Assembly: GCA_905221605.1 (NCBI GenBank)
Contig: CAJNDS010002295.1
Location: 372,104-397,103 of the forward strand
Length of the DNA stretch: 25,000 nucleotides
Source of the DNA: Symbiodinium natans
Taxonomy: Eukaryota > Sar > Dinophyceae > Suessiales > Symbiodiniaceae
Direction of reading: 5' to 3'
Below, in pieces: positions 19,701 through 25,000 of this stretch. The stretch's first letter is position 1. Each line of letters opens with the position of its first letter. A program made the position numbers and the translations under genes. The notes under the pieces were generated by a model. It ran no database searches, was not told the DNA's origin, and worked only from the letters and a program-made list of their open reading frames with translations.

Positions 19701-21706
19701 ACATCGCATTGTTTTTCGGCTGCCAAGATGGAAACGCAGTGAGCCTTGCAGATGCCATTCAGGCATTTCTTCAAGCTGACCTCGCTGAGGCAGGAGAGCC
19801 CGACACATGGGTTATCCTCCCCGAGGAGCTGTGGTTGGACACTTGGCACAAAGCGTACCCATCAGGGTCGAAGTTGGTGGTAAGGTTGAAGCGAAGCTTA
19901 TATGGCCATCCGCTTGCTGGCAAACTATGGCAGAAACACCTAGCCTCTGTTCTCACTTCCTTTGGTGGCATTGAGATGGATTTGTTTCCTTCAAACTTCA
20001 TCTTTCAAATGGGTTCCCATACCCTGCTACTTAACGTGTATGTAGATGACCTAACGTTGTCGGGAGCAAAGCATCTTCATGCACAGTTTTGGAAAAGGCT
20101 GAGAGCGCATATCAAGCTGGAAGACGAATGTTACATCGAAGCCTCGAATGCACGGATCCTTGGCAGAGGTCACCGAATCCAACGAGGCAGTGACTTCACA
20201 ACTCTTGTGCTTGATATGTCTGCTTTCGCAGAGCAGGTCGTCGAGGCGTACTGCGAGCTTGCTGATGTCCCAAAGGCAAAGCTCCGTAACGTCACAACCC
20301 CAAGTTTGTCCGAGGCGTTAATGTCAGATGAGGACCTGCAGCAACCCGGCACACTGAGCCATGTAGCTGCAAAGGTACTTATGAAAGCACTTTGGCTGGG
20401 TCGGTTGGCTCGCCCTGATCTGTGTTTCATAATCGGTCGGTTAGCGTCACGAGTGGCCGCGTGGACTAAATGGGAAGACAAGCAGTTACTTCGCCTGATT
20501 TCGTATCTTCACGGTACAACAGGCTTATGTTTAGCTGCTACTGTGAACCATCACGAAGCTCCCCAGATCCACATCTTCACTGACAGTGATTTCGCCTCTT
20601 GTCCGCATAGTGCAAAATCGACGAGCGGGATCTACATGACTATAGGGTCAACAGATTTCCGCTTTCCGCTGTGGTGGGCATCTAAGAAACAGACGAGTGT
20701 TGCAAGAAGCACTCCCGAGGCTGAGGCCATAGCAATGGCTTCCGCCATGTTTGGTGAGGCCTTGAACATTCAGGTCATGATGGAGCATCTCCTCGGTCGT
20801 GCTATCGACGTCGTATTCCATCAAGACAACGAGACCTTGCTCAAAGTCCTGGCTACAGGCTATTCGGCGAAGCTGAGACACTGCAATCGAGTCCACAGGG
20901 TCAACATTGCATCAATGTCTGAACAGCTAGAGTCGCCACAAGTCACTGCCGTGTACTGCAAGAGCGAATCTCAGATAGCTAATGGCCTAACAAAAGTCAT
21001 TCCACCTGCAGAATGGCCACATACTCTCGCACAGTTTGGCTTGACAGCATCCAGCGATGGACCCCACCTGGAAACTGCCGTCGCCGCACTTGCAGAGGCA
21101 AATCTTGCCGCAGAAGTCTTCGCAGGCAGTTGCCCAAAGGTCCCGACTTGTCAGCATCTGGTGCAGCTACTGACGCTGTTACCTCATGGTCCTGATAAGA
21201 GGGGGGCACCGGGGCACGACTCGCATGTATTTTCTGCGGGCGCATTTGTCTTAGGAGGAGTGTTTGGCCTGCAGACAAACACACACAAATTTCAATATGC
21301 AACGGCGTTGATATGTCGATTCTTTCGACGTTATATGCCATCACACAAGTTCTCAAGCATAATCGTGCAGCAAGGTGTAGTCGCGGGGCTCCACCGAGAC
21401 TCCAACAATGCAGAAGGCTCAAAGAACCTCCTTGTAGCGTTAAATCCAACAAGTGGACCCATATTGTGGGTAGAAGATGAGGAAGGGACTGTCCAATGTC
21501 CAAACGACGACAGCCTATGGGGTCACATGTTGTGTAACCCTGCACTCTTCAATCCCAGAGCACGCCACTGCACAGTCCTGACAGGATGTGAGGCTTCAGA
21601 ACGAATCGTTGCCATAGCATTCCTGATCAGAAATGCCGAGCGCTTGAGTCCTTCAGACCGCGCAACACTACTGAGCGCAGGTTTCAACCTGCCCTCAATC
21701 TGCTAG
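13790..21706 (+). CDS. Retrotransposon ORF2: Gag-Pol polyprotein with methyltransferase-like and dioxygenase-like domains (2,638 aa)
   Basis: The start is the ATG at 13790 (context CACCATGG); the frame is open from 13739, and a TTG at 13778 is not needed. Domains in order: coiled-coil/Gag-like (about 1-700), Lys/Gly-rich linker, CCCH finger (798-816), aspartic protease (DSGA 923-926), integrase (1209-1480), Cys/His module (1546-1560), methyltransferase-like domain (1638-1800), RT (YVDD 2084-2087), RNase H (Asp2265, Glu2310, Asp2346) and a 2OG-Fe(II)-like domain (2434-2638). A usual copia Gag-Pol has about 1,300-1,500 residues, so this is nearly double. There is no stop, frameshift or intron over 7.9 kb, so the copy may be functional. 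How translation reaches it past ORF1 is unclear: no overlap or slippery site is seen. Confidence 0.95.
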   Translation: MAMSPETTDSSLQVSTSSTPPTQQARALSAVRAQEARVGESSSDSTPVRAVSTGRGRSSQPYALASSRNRSSSARMQALLPPPAYACEVASPAPASQPVSLAPGDGTTTPDVHLHQHVQRIAPELHLHQSRQELHLHGVDSRTHSQAVAAAQLAQAQAQNIQQDAQVFAQNVQHEAQAYVQVAKSEAQAYVQSAVTSAQHEAMQHAQEYAERVRAEAERQVQSVSEQAGQHLAQANETIASLQARNRELEEQQEEMMKRIAMIQAEMQSIKAQQQSQADTSHLHAERVSQASRAQDQNGTEISEALKALAASVGETMKELREIVSPKASKPKSKAKGSGLRNGTPSPKHKSPKVSATQGQRSAGVAAAPVPNRFGCFCAPRLPVFTGVGLPAPSRSKKGSSSDNPFNVFSTPKPPSVVHPPDPPMHYDIGSEHEEGEEEEEREDDPIIDVTDAPREEEVDYEQDTYHNKDLRDLKIPALPSTAAGYRAWRNGVLTSFSSIDKSGNARILRWLQVALDPAIGDRQMRNLQVTSDGLPRLDAFLAAQLTDPKHLKGDYGVAAQAFTERAHALGVQPSGRALLAMLSRRFRVDRIRGATVSQQTLLAIQLEGFSQQQLQAFREKVEFCLNGFSPEAWPAESTLFSWLYSKLKHCRLLSRAVDKIKDSNPGSNKRTFAWLWSQLVELLDELREEANEESIRDTLIKPKAKAAPAPKKEERSRDKPDKPTPANPAPPAKTKGSGKDGKDKDGKGKGGKGSGKGADSQKTPNKPKAKSGGKGQGSKAEGKAPSKGNAPKATVPCLFFPKGTCNRGENCPFSHETSPGNKAPGSKTTGASATAKSSAAAVALLLPTTARGASVDGSSTPSKTTFWKRSGLSRFFQFVSGWFTVFSNICAPACPATVTPLLVASQHQRPQQGWFYHEWIADSGAGRSLESREALNEQGIPEDAYAHMAEQAPTVSFSTGNGVVDSGLMLGFEGSILGNNSAYLLDNCPSVKSLGELVETKSMPFVWLPGKLPMFLSSVEHVQVIEESAICADRVEGNVPIFREQVRFVSPSTVAMPGFMSDARKAKPLARTTIEPSRHTTYRPSPHITEESTLLELLQDPGVPSKTASGSRDPPPGSDDELKSRAKSSSARKPKAKPSPKDKVKGAKAPKPAEAAKAPEPPAPVEPEVPPPPLPPPAIPPGSGSDSGEDVTSERQKQLIKEASSMAHKLTHIPKNPYCEICQRSRMYRQRVTKKRAEPLEDRGDLPPAEQFGERIATDYIIPSKREHAVHVIRDEYSGALRAFVCARTAERAAQNLLTFVGARYKHLPNVLCKADDAKELIAAVSQIGWVHEATLENRFPHNAQLEREIRTLEESTRAVHLAAGFHVVPDLWHVSVQFAAQTLTVVPWQGKDKSRFEVATGSPFEGPRLPLGQLVHYRIHDPSRRHKFEATTAPGLFAGWRFEHGFVYRDVIWVLDYEAVKSKSIGYRDMIPVPYAEVHVPETETFPLKAAADLALREFQDPKLEAITALDIPFSSLSPADPPRRRAEYITLERILKFGATPGCKACTFDSVKHSPKCRARFDALIKADRIALTSKPPEPVPPAELPEGVGLHPSSEPAVEGLVAKVELGVTQVFVDVNRERVRQRKVQTLIGKDVLFEYACGDSSELSQAASEIGINSIRLCRSMIDLSNEEHVKQVQGQVEASPGCDVWLSLPCTEFSPWQNMNVHRHGAKYGKGLRNRQEKSKLMFLYARKVLATAIANHGRIAVEWPKGSGWWDLPEWKEFQDEHGLHKVSFDGCMAGVKGREHPIRKPWSVATNDLRLVQFLGQLQCDGSHQHEAAEGSQTKQTEAYPRELAHNIVEAWYPQRYHRHIPSMVTKNLTKREWKADLRGVAAVKKEAEGLRSNGTWDDLTVCLLSSLRADAKRQNRKLKIAELLTLCGIKHFELPEHEHKFKGRIVYRGDCIFDQFGNHVLFEDVATTPTSLVALNIALFFGCQDGNAVSLADAIQAFLQADLAEAGEPDTWVILPEELWLDTWHKAYPSGSKLVVRLKRSLYGHPLAGKLWQKHLASVLTSFGGIEMDLFPSNFIFQMGSHTLLLNVYVDDLTLSGAKHLHAQFWKRLRAHIKLEDECYIEASNARILGRGHRIQRGSDFTTLVLDMSAFAEQVVEAYCELADVPKAKLRNVTTPSLSEALMSDEDLQQPGTLSHVAAKVLMKALWLGRLARPDLCFIIGRLASRVAAWTKWEDKQLLRLISYLHGTTGLCLAATVNHHEAPQIHIFTDSDFASCPHSAKSTSGIYMTIGSTDFRFPLWWASKKQTSVARSTPEAEAIAMASAMFGEALNIQVMMEHLLGRAIDVVFHQDNETLLKVLATGYSAKLRHCNRVHRVNIASMSEQLESPQVTAVYCKSESQIANGLTKVIPPAEWPHTLAQFGLTASSDGPHLETAVAALAEANLAAEVFAGSCPKVPTCQHLVQLLTLLPHGPDKRGAPGHDSHVFSAGAFVLGGVFGLQTNTHKFQYATALICRFFRRYMPSHKFSSIIVQQGVVAGLHRDSNNAEGSKNLLVALNPTSGPILWVEDEEGTVQCPNDDSLWGHMLCNPALFNPRARHCTVLTGCEASERIVAIAFLIRNAERLSPSDRATLLSAGFNLPSIC
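14113..14640 (+). other. ORF2 domain: His-rich segment and coiled coil (Gag N-terminal part)
   Basis: Residues about 108-140 contain three LHLH motifs (VHLHQH, ELHLHQ, ELHLHG), which could bind metal. Residues 147-285 form an Ala/Gln/Glu-rich heptad-like region with internal repeats (QAYVQ.A.SEAQAYVQ). A long coiled coil would suit particle multimerisation. Sequence-based inference. Confidence 0.65.
15200..15890 (+). other. ORF2 domain: Gag/capsid-like helical region
   Basis: Residues about 471-700 follow a strongly acidic segment (EEGEEEEEREDD). They are predicted to be helical, with the Trp/Leu spacing of copia Gag (YRAWRNGV, ILRWLQVAL, FSWLYSKLK, WLWSQLVELLDEL). A Lys/Gly-rich basic tail (about 705-790) follows, suited to RNA binding. 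Position upstream of the zinc finger and protease supports a capsid role. Confidence 0.6.
16181..16237 (+). other. ORF2 domain: CCCH zinc finger (Gag nucleocapsid position)
   Basis: C798-x7-C806-x5-C812-x3-H816, with the FxKGxCxRG...CPFSH pattern of CCCH RNA-binding fingers. It sits where most retroelements have a CCHC zinc knuckle, so it probably does RNA binding or packaging. Confidence 0.85.
16532..16860 (+). other. ORF2 domain: aspartic protease
   Basis: WIADSGAG contains the catalytic Asp923 in the DSGA motif typical of copia proteases. Downstream, YLLDNCPSVKSLGELV resembles the conserved hydrophobic segment of copia protease. It should process the polyprotein as a dimer. Confidence 0.85.
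17405..18250 (+). other. ORF2 domain: integrase
   Basis: A compact zinc site H1209-x3-H1213-x6-C1220-x2-C1223 precedes a catalytic core with Asp1260 (ATDYI), Asp1317 or Asp1318 (KADDAKE) and a Glu near 1348-1350 (LEREIR). The spacing fits the D,D-35-E retroviral/copia integrase core. The C-terminal part (LGQLVHYRIHD...PGLFAGWRFEHGFVYRDV) matches the copia post-core pattern. It catalyses insertion of the cDNA, consistent with the 5-bp duplication. The His-Cys spacing is much shorter than the usual HHCC module. Confidence 0.85.
18425..18469 (+). other. ORF2 domain: Cys/His zinc-binding-like module
   Basis: C1546-x2-C1549-x6-H1556-x3-C1560, followed by RARFDALIKAD. It lies in the spacer between integrase and the methyltransferase-like domain. 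Probably binds one zinc; function unknown. Confidence 0.55.
18620..19345 (+). other. ORF2 domain: Rossmann-like, DNA C5-methyltransferase-like insertion
   Basis: About 240 residues lie between integrase and RT, where copia elements normally have only a linker. Motif-like segments: LFEYACGDSSEL (motif I position, AdoMet loop), MIDLSN (acidic, motif III position), DVWLSLPCTEFS with Cys1698 (motif IV PC, the nucleophile in C5 methyltransferases), AVEWP with Glu1751 (motif VI, ENV-like) and HPIRKPWSV (motif VIII position). Order and spacing fit a C5 methyltransferase core. No target-recognition domain is evident, and a C1814-x3-H1818-x-H1820 motif follows. It may be a reduced or inactive methylase, or another Rossmann protein. 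Confidence 0.5.
19361..20180 (+). other. ORF2 domain: reverse transcriptase (copia type)
   Basis: It contains GRIVYRGD, motif A LADAIQAFLQADL (Asp1988), LKRSLYGHPLAGKLWQ and motif C YVDD (Asp2086-Asp2087), the set typical of Ty1/copia RT. All three catalytic aspartates are present, so polymerase activity is expected. Confidence 0.95.
20560..20999 (+). other. ORF2 domain: RNase H
   Basis: TDSDFA (Asp2265), STPEAEAIAMA (Glu2310), HQDN (Asp2346), LRHCNRVHRVNI and a final SQIANGLTK match the copia RNase H pattern through its usual end. In ordinary copia elements the protein stops soon after this point; here about 230 more residues follow. Confidence 0.92.
21089..21706 (+). other. ORF2 domain: C-terminal 2-oxoglutarate/Fe(II) dioxygenase-like
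   Basis: The last roughly 205 residues show a GAFVLGGVFGL segment, then FSSIIVQQ, GLHRDSNN (His2535-x-Asp2537), a GPILWVEDEEG turn, RHCT (His2593) and ERIVAIAFLIR (Arg2605). The HxD, distal His and Arg 12 residues later are the iron and 2-oxoglutarate ligands of the double-stranded beta-helix dioxygenases (AlkB, TET/JBP and prolyl-hydroxylase groups). All four ligands are present, so it may be active. The substrate is unknown; its place on a retrotransposon favours nucleic acid. Confidence 0.7.
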
Positions 21707-21730
21707 TCCAGTCTCACCGTTCTGTCTCCT

Positions 21731-21739
21731 AAAGGGGGG
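21731..21739 (+). promoter_or_regulatory. Polypurine tract
   Basis: AAAGGGGGG ends exactly one base before the 3' LTR, the expected place for the RNase H-resistant plus-strand primer. Confidence 0.85.
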
Positions 21740-21895
21740 AGTTAACTAAACTGGCCCCAAACCACCGTTTAGCTGTACATACCAAGTAGGGTTAGGAGAG
21801 CAGATTCGGATGACTGATTGTATTTTGGCTCAAGGAAAATAGGCGTGCCCGTTGTGCGTCTTTCCTTGTCTTAAGTACCTTTGTTGTACTTAACT
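21740..21895 (+). repeat. 3' LTR (156 bp)
   Basis: Identical to the 5' LTR with no substitution or indel. It directly follows the polypurine tract and lies 33 bp after the ORF2 stop. It would supply 3'-end formation of the genomic RNA. The SL-like 13-mer is at 21822-21834. Confidence 0.96.
21822..21834 (+). other. Spliced-leader (DinoSL) fragment in 3' LTR
   Basis: Same ATTTTGGCTCAAG 13-mer at the identical offset (82 nt) from the LTR start. Its presence in both LTRs means it is carried through reverse transcription and is not a chance post-insertion event. Confidence 0.75.
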
Positions 21896-21900
21896 TAGAA
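21896..21900. repeat. Target-site duplication TAGAA (right copy)
   Basis: Matches 11137-11141 exactly. The inferred empty site reads CCTCCC-TAGAA-GCCCTAAATCC, so the element entered at the boundary of a telomere-like tract. Confidence 0.9.
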
Positions 21901-22075
21901 GCCCTAAATCCTAAACCTTCAACCTTAAAGGGTTTAAACCCGAACCCCTTAACCCTAAACCCGAATCCCTTAAACCCTAAACCCTAAACCCTAAACCCGA
22001 ATCCCTTAAACCCTAAACCCTAAACCCTAAACCCTAAACCCTAGGCCCTAAACCCTAAACCCTAAACCCTAAACT
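21901..22075. repeat. Telomere-like tract (CCCTAAA)n at the retrotransposon insertion site
   Basis: It starts right after the target duplication; degenerate units (CCCGAATCCCTTAAA) come first, then clean heptamers. Confidence 0.95.
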
Positions 22076-22164
22076 CGAAATTCCCAGGGCTTGCTTCCGC
22101 CAGCTGGGCCGTGGCGGCAGCTCTACTGGCCGACCTCCAGGCCCCAGACCTAAAACCTCCAGCT

Positions 22165-22298
22165 GGGGTTTGGGGTTTAGGGTTTAGGTTTAGGTTTAGG
22201 GTTTAGGGTTTAAGGTCTAAGGTTTAGGGTTTAGGGTTTAGGGCTTGGGATTGAATTTAGGGTTTCAGGTTTAGGGTTTAAGATTCAGGGTTTAGGGA
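22165..22298. repeat. Degenerate telomere-like tract (TTTAGGG)n
   Basis: Mixed TTTAGGG, TTTAGG and TTTAAGG units, opposite in orientation to the preceding tract. Confidence 0.85.
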
Positions 22299-22300
22299 TG

Positions 22301-22332
22301 CCCAGTGATACCCAGTAATACCCAGTGATACC
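22301..22332. repeat. Short tandem repeat CCCAGTGATA
   Basis: Three 10-bp units (second has AATA) plus a partial unit. Confidence 0.85.
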
Positions 22333-22880
22333 CCTGTTCCCTGTTGTAGGGCTGGGCTTGCTCATGGATCCCAGTAGGCAAAACTAGAGGCACTTTTGTT
22401 TTCTAAGGGTACTGGGGAAGCTATACACTCCTGTCCGCAAGCCCTAAAACCTAAAGCAACCGCAATAGCAGGGCAAGAATGCGTGTTTTACTCCCTCAGC
22501 ATGTTTGGTGGTAGTACTCGCAGGCTCGTTTTCATGAGGGCCGCCAAAACGTATGGTGCTGCATGTCTTTGAGCGCGATGCGTCCCTCTTGCGCGCGCTT
22601 CGGGGCCTATGTTGCCTGTGCAAGCGCGACATTTTAGCACGTTTACCCTGAAAATACAAAAGCCAAGCAGAGTCGTCTCTGTGATGGGCAATTCCCTCGG
22701 ACAGGCCGCCGTACACAAATCACCCAGCATCCGTTAGATAGGCCCCCAAAAAGCCTTCATTTTGCCATGCCCGACCCTTGCACTGTCCGAAAACCTAACG
22801 CCCTTCGTGCCTGTGCCCTGGTAGGTCAGGACGTCTCCACTCCAAAATCGCCCAGGTGAACGAAAGGGGCCTTAACTTGG
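22333..22880. other. Unique spacer
   Basis: Overlapping minus-strand frames of 80-90 codons at 22444-22730 show no recognisable motif; no gene supported. Confidence 0.4.
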
Positions 22881-22919
22881 AACCTTAAACCCTAAACCCG
22901 AAACCCTAAACCCTAAACC

Positions 22920-22951
<32 letters not shown>

Positions 22952-22996
22952 ACCCTAAACCCTAAACCCTAAACCCTAAACCCTAAACCCTAAACT
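22881..22996. repeat. Telomere-like tract with an embedded (CCCTCAA)n block
   Basis: A run of CCCTCAA units (22918-22955) is sandwiched between CCCTAAA units. Confidence 0.92.
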
Positions 22997-23135
22997 CTAT
23001 CTCAATCTTCTCCGCAGGTGGCGGTGGAGGGCGACTTCTGGGCCGCAGATCGCACGTTAGGCCGCTCTCCGATCAGTGAAGGCTTTTTCCAGGATCCCCC
23101 TTTTTGGAATTCTGCTTCGTCTTTGTTACTACCAT

Positions 23136-23209
23136 CTAAACCCTAAACCCTAAACCCTAAACCCTAAACCCTAAACCCTAAACCCTAAACCCTAAACCCT
23201 AAACCCTAT
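23136..23209. repeat. Telomere-like tract (CCCTAAA)n
   Basis: About ten perfect units. Confidence 0.95.
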
Positions 23210-24555
23210 AAAGGGTTGAGGATTCCGGGGTTAGTCTTGCTTTGGGGGGGGGGGGGGCAGGAGGGCTTCCGGGATTTGAGGGATGGGGGGCCCTTTTTGG
23301 AAGGCAGTGGGCTTTAAAGACCTGGAGCGGGCATTACGTGCAAGGTTGCAAAGGCTTGCAACAGGCTTGTTGTTTTGGGGTTTCGGGTTTGATAGGCCTT
23401 GGGTGCTTCCGAGAGGCTTGCGGTCAAAGGCTTGATAGTAAGGTTTAGGGCGTTTGGCTTTAGAGGTTTCTGGAGTTTCATAGGGTCCTTAGAATGTAGA
23501 GGCAGGTTTTGCAAACCCAACAATCTCTGCAGAGAAGATTAACAGCTTGCAACCCTGACCTTGAAAGAACACCAGCGACCCCGAAGCCCTCAACCCTCAA
23601 CACCAGATCATGAGTCAGCAGCCCTAACCCGTAGGCTCAAAAGACGTCAGCAGCTGACATAGCGGGGTCAACGTTCCCAAAAGACTTAATAAGTGAGCCT
23701 TAGCCTTAAGAAAGTGAAGTCCGAAAACATTACAGGCGCCCTCCTTGCCGTGCTGGCGCCAATGCCGGGACTCGCGCTGGGCCTCGAGGTCCAGGGTTAG
23801 GGTTTAGGGTTCAGGGCTTAGGGTTGGCGACTGGGGGGTTGTTAAGGGGAATGTGCGAGCTGGGTAGCGGCATATCGAAGCATACCCTTGAATGTAAGCA
23901 GGGCATAGAAGACCCACACTTTTCGCCTTCATCGCTCTGCTATTGGACAAGTTGTGTTCTTTCCAGAGCTCGCTTTGCCGAGGTATAATGTAGGGGTAGG
24001 CGTAGGTGTTCCCCCCAAACTGCGATCTCTTAGCCCCTGAGCCTCGAGACTTCAGACAACGAGTTTTCAGGCCTCAAGCTCCAAACCTCGCGTCTTGACA
24101 GGCTGCCGCCGTGCGCGCCAGCTTCGCGCAGGCGCGGCGCGCGCTCCACGGGGAGAGAGGCCCGGCAGGGCTTGGCAGTTACCGAGAATAAGCGTAGCTT
24201 GTTAAGGGCCCGTCATAAAAGGGAATCCTACCTGTTGGGGGTCTATATTGGGATTATTAGGGGTCCCTGATTTTCGTAAATCCCCATCTCAGGGTTGAGG
24301 GGTTTCATCAATGAACCTACCATATCCGCCAAAGGTTCGCACCTCAGGGACCACGGGGATCATGGCATCCTTGTTCATCGGGTGGGGTTAGGGTTTGAAT
24401 TGTATCCTTCTTGAGAGTACCCAACCCGAAGCTTCGAAACTTGACCCTAAGGGGCTTAAACCACTGAGCCCTCAAGCACCAGAAACATTCCGGCGTGCTT
24501 AGCTCCATGACCCAAGGCTAGCTCAAAAGGTGAAACTTGGGCTGTGGGGTCCAGG
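23210..24555. other. Unique DNA, no gene recognised
   Basis: About 1.35 kb with a G14 run (23244-23257), isolated TTTAGGG words (23798-23825), and a GC-rich palindromic patch near 24118-24150 (GCGCGCC/GGCGCGGCGCGCGC). No coding region is supported. Confidence 0.45.
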
Positions 24556-24730
24556 ACCCTAAACCCTAAACCCTAAACCCTAAACCCTAAACCCTAAACC
24601 CTAAACCCTAACCCTAAACCCTAAACCCTAAACCCTAAACCCTAAACCCTAAACCCTAAACCCTAAACCCTAAACCCTAAACCCTAAACCCTAAACCCTA
24701 AACCCTAAACCCTAAACCCTAAACCCTAAA
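24556..24730. repeat. Telomere-like tract (CCCTAAA)n
   Basis: About 25 units, nearly perfect, with one 6-bp CCCTAA unit near 24605. Confidence 0.95.
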
Positions 24731-25000
24731 TCTGGGCAGCCTGATCTCCCCAAAAACCCTGACTTTTCGTGCTTTGTTTTTTTTACTTGTTTGTTGACGG
24801 GCAAATTCTGGTCCAACCCTAAACCCCAAACCCTGTCTGAGTACCCGAAAGGCCCCAAACACAACCCCCAGAGCAATCTTGCAAACCCTGAATACCCTTC
24901 AGGTGAACCCATTAAACGCTGAACCCATAAACGCGCTACTTTCCAAGGGAGGGAGACGCTTCTCGACGTCCCTCCCTATATGGCGGAACTAAAGTCTCAA

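Larger units (their letters stand above)
11142..21895 (+). mobile_element. Complete Ty1/copia-type LTR retrotransposon, 10,754 bp, with accessory domains
   Basis: All hallmarks of an intact LTR retrotransposon are visible. There are two identical 156-bp direct repeats, a 5-bp target duplication TAGAA on both outer sides, a tRNA-primer-like site after the 5' LTR, a purine tract (AAAGGGGGG) abutting the 3' LTR, and two uninterrupted ORFs on the + strand. The order protease-integrase-RT-RNase H assigns it to the copia (Pseudoviridae-like) lineage, because Gypsy elements place integrase last. At 10.7 kb it is about twice a usual copia element; the excess lies in ORF1, the long Gag, the integrase-RT spacer and the C-terminal extension. 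Identical LTRs and open frames imply recent insertion, but a 156-bp LTR gives coarse dating. The insertion lies at the edge of a CCCTAAA tract. Confidence 0.96.

Noticed and set aside
1-25000. CRISPR array, tRNA or rRNA genes
   Set aside because: No regularly spaced repeat-spacer pattern, tRNA-like or rRNA-like sequence was recognised; the heptamer tracts have no spacers.

Overview
The window looks like nuclear DNA of a dinoflagellate, probably Symbiodiniaceae-like. There are three reasons. (1) It is littered with tracts of the (TTTAGGG)n/(CCCTAAA)n telomere-type heptamer. (2) The only long coding sequence belongs to a Ty1/copia retrotransposon of the kind abundant in dinoflagellate genomes. 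(3) The long terminal repeats (LTRs) of that element contain the last 13 nt of the dinoflagellate spliced leader (DinoSL). Species cannot be named from this sequence alone. I see no rRNA, tRNA, CRISPR array or convincing host gene.

Layout. Positions 1-9300 are a gene-poor mosaic: at least twenty telomere-like tracts in both orientations, some clean and some degenerate, separate short unique segments. The mosaic also holds homopolymer G/C runs and a small foldback (MITE-like) element at 3577-3678. Positions 9300-11136 hold a weak coding-like relic, one more telomere-like tract, a second MITE-like inverted repeat (10211-10334) and an AT-rich island. Positions 11142-21895 are one complete, apparently young LTR retrotransposon of 10,754 bp. 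Positions 21901-25000 return to the telomere-repeat mosaic.

The retrotransposon has identical 156-bp LTRs (AGTTAA...TTAACT ends), a 5-bp target duplication (TAGAA), a candidate primer-binding site, a polypurine tract touching the 3' LTR, and two intact ORFs. ORF1 (417 aa from its ATG) ends in a domain with the motif order of HAD-superfamily phosphatases. ORF2 (2,638 aa from its ATG) carries, in order: a coiled coil and Gag-like region, a CCCH zinc finger, aspartic protease, integrase, a small Cys/His module, a Rossmann-like domain resembling DNA cytosine-5 methyltransferases, reverse transcriptase, RNase H, and a C-terminal domain with the HxD...H...R pattern of 2-oxoglutarate/Fe(II) dioxygenases.

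The main interest is this accessory enzymology. A single selfish element appears to carry a HAD-like, a methyltransferase-like and a dioxygenase-like domain, plus a spliced-leader fragment inside its LTR. Motif calls were made by eye; the accessory domain assignments need profile or structure searches.
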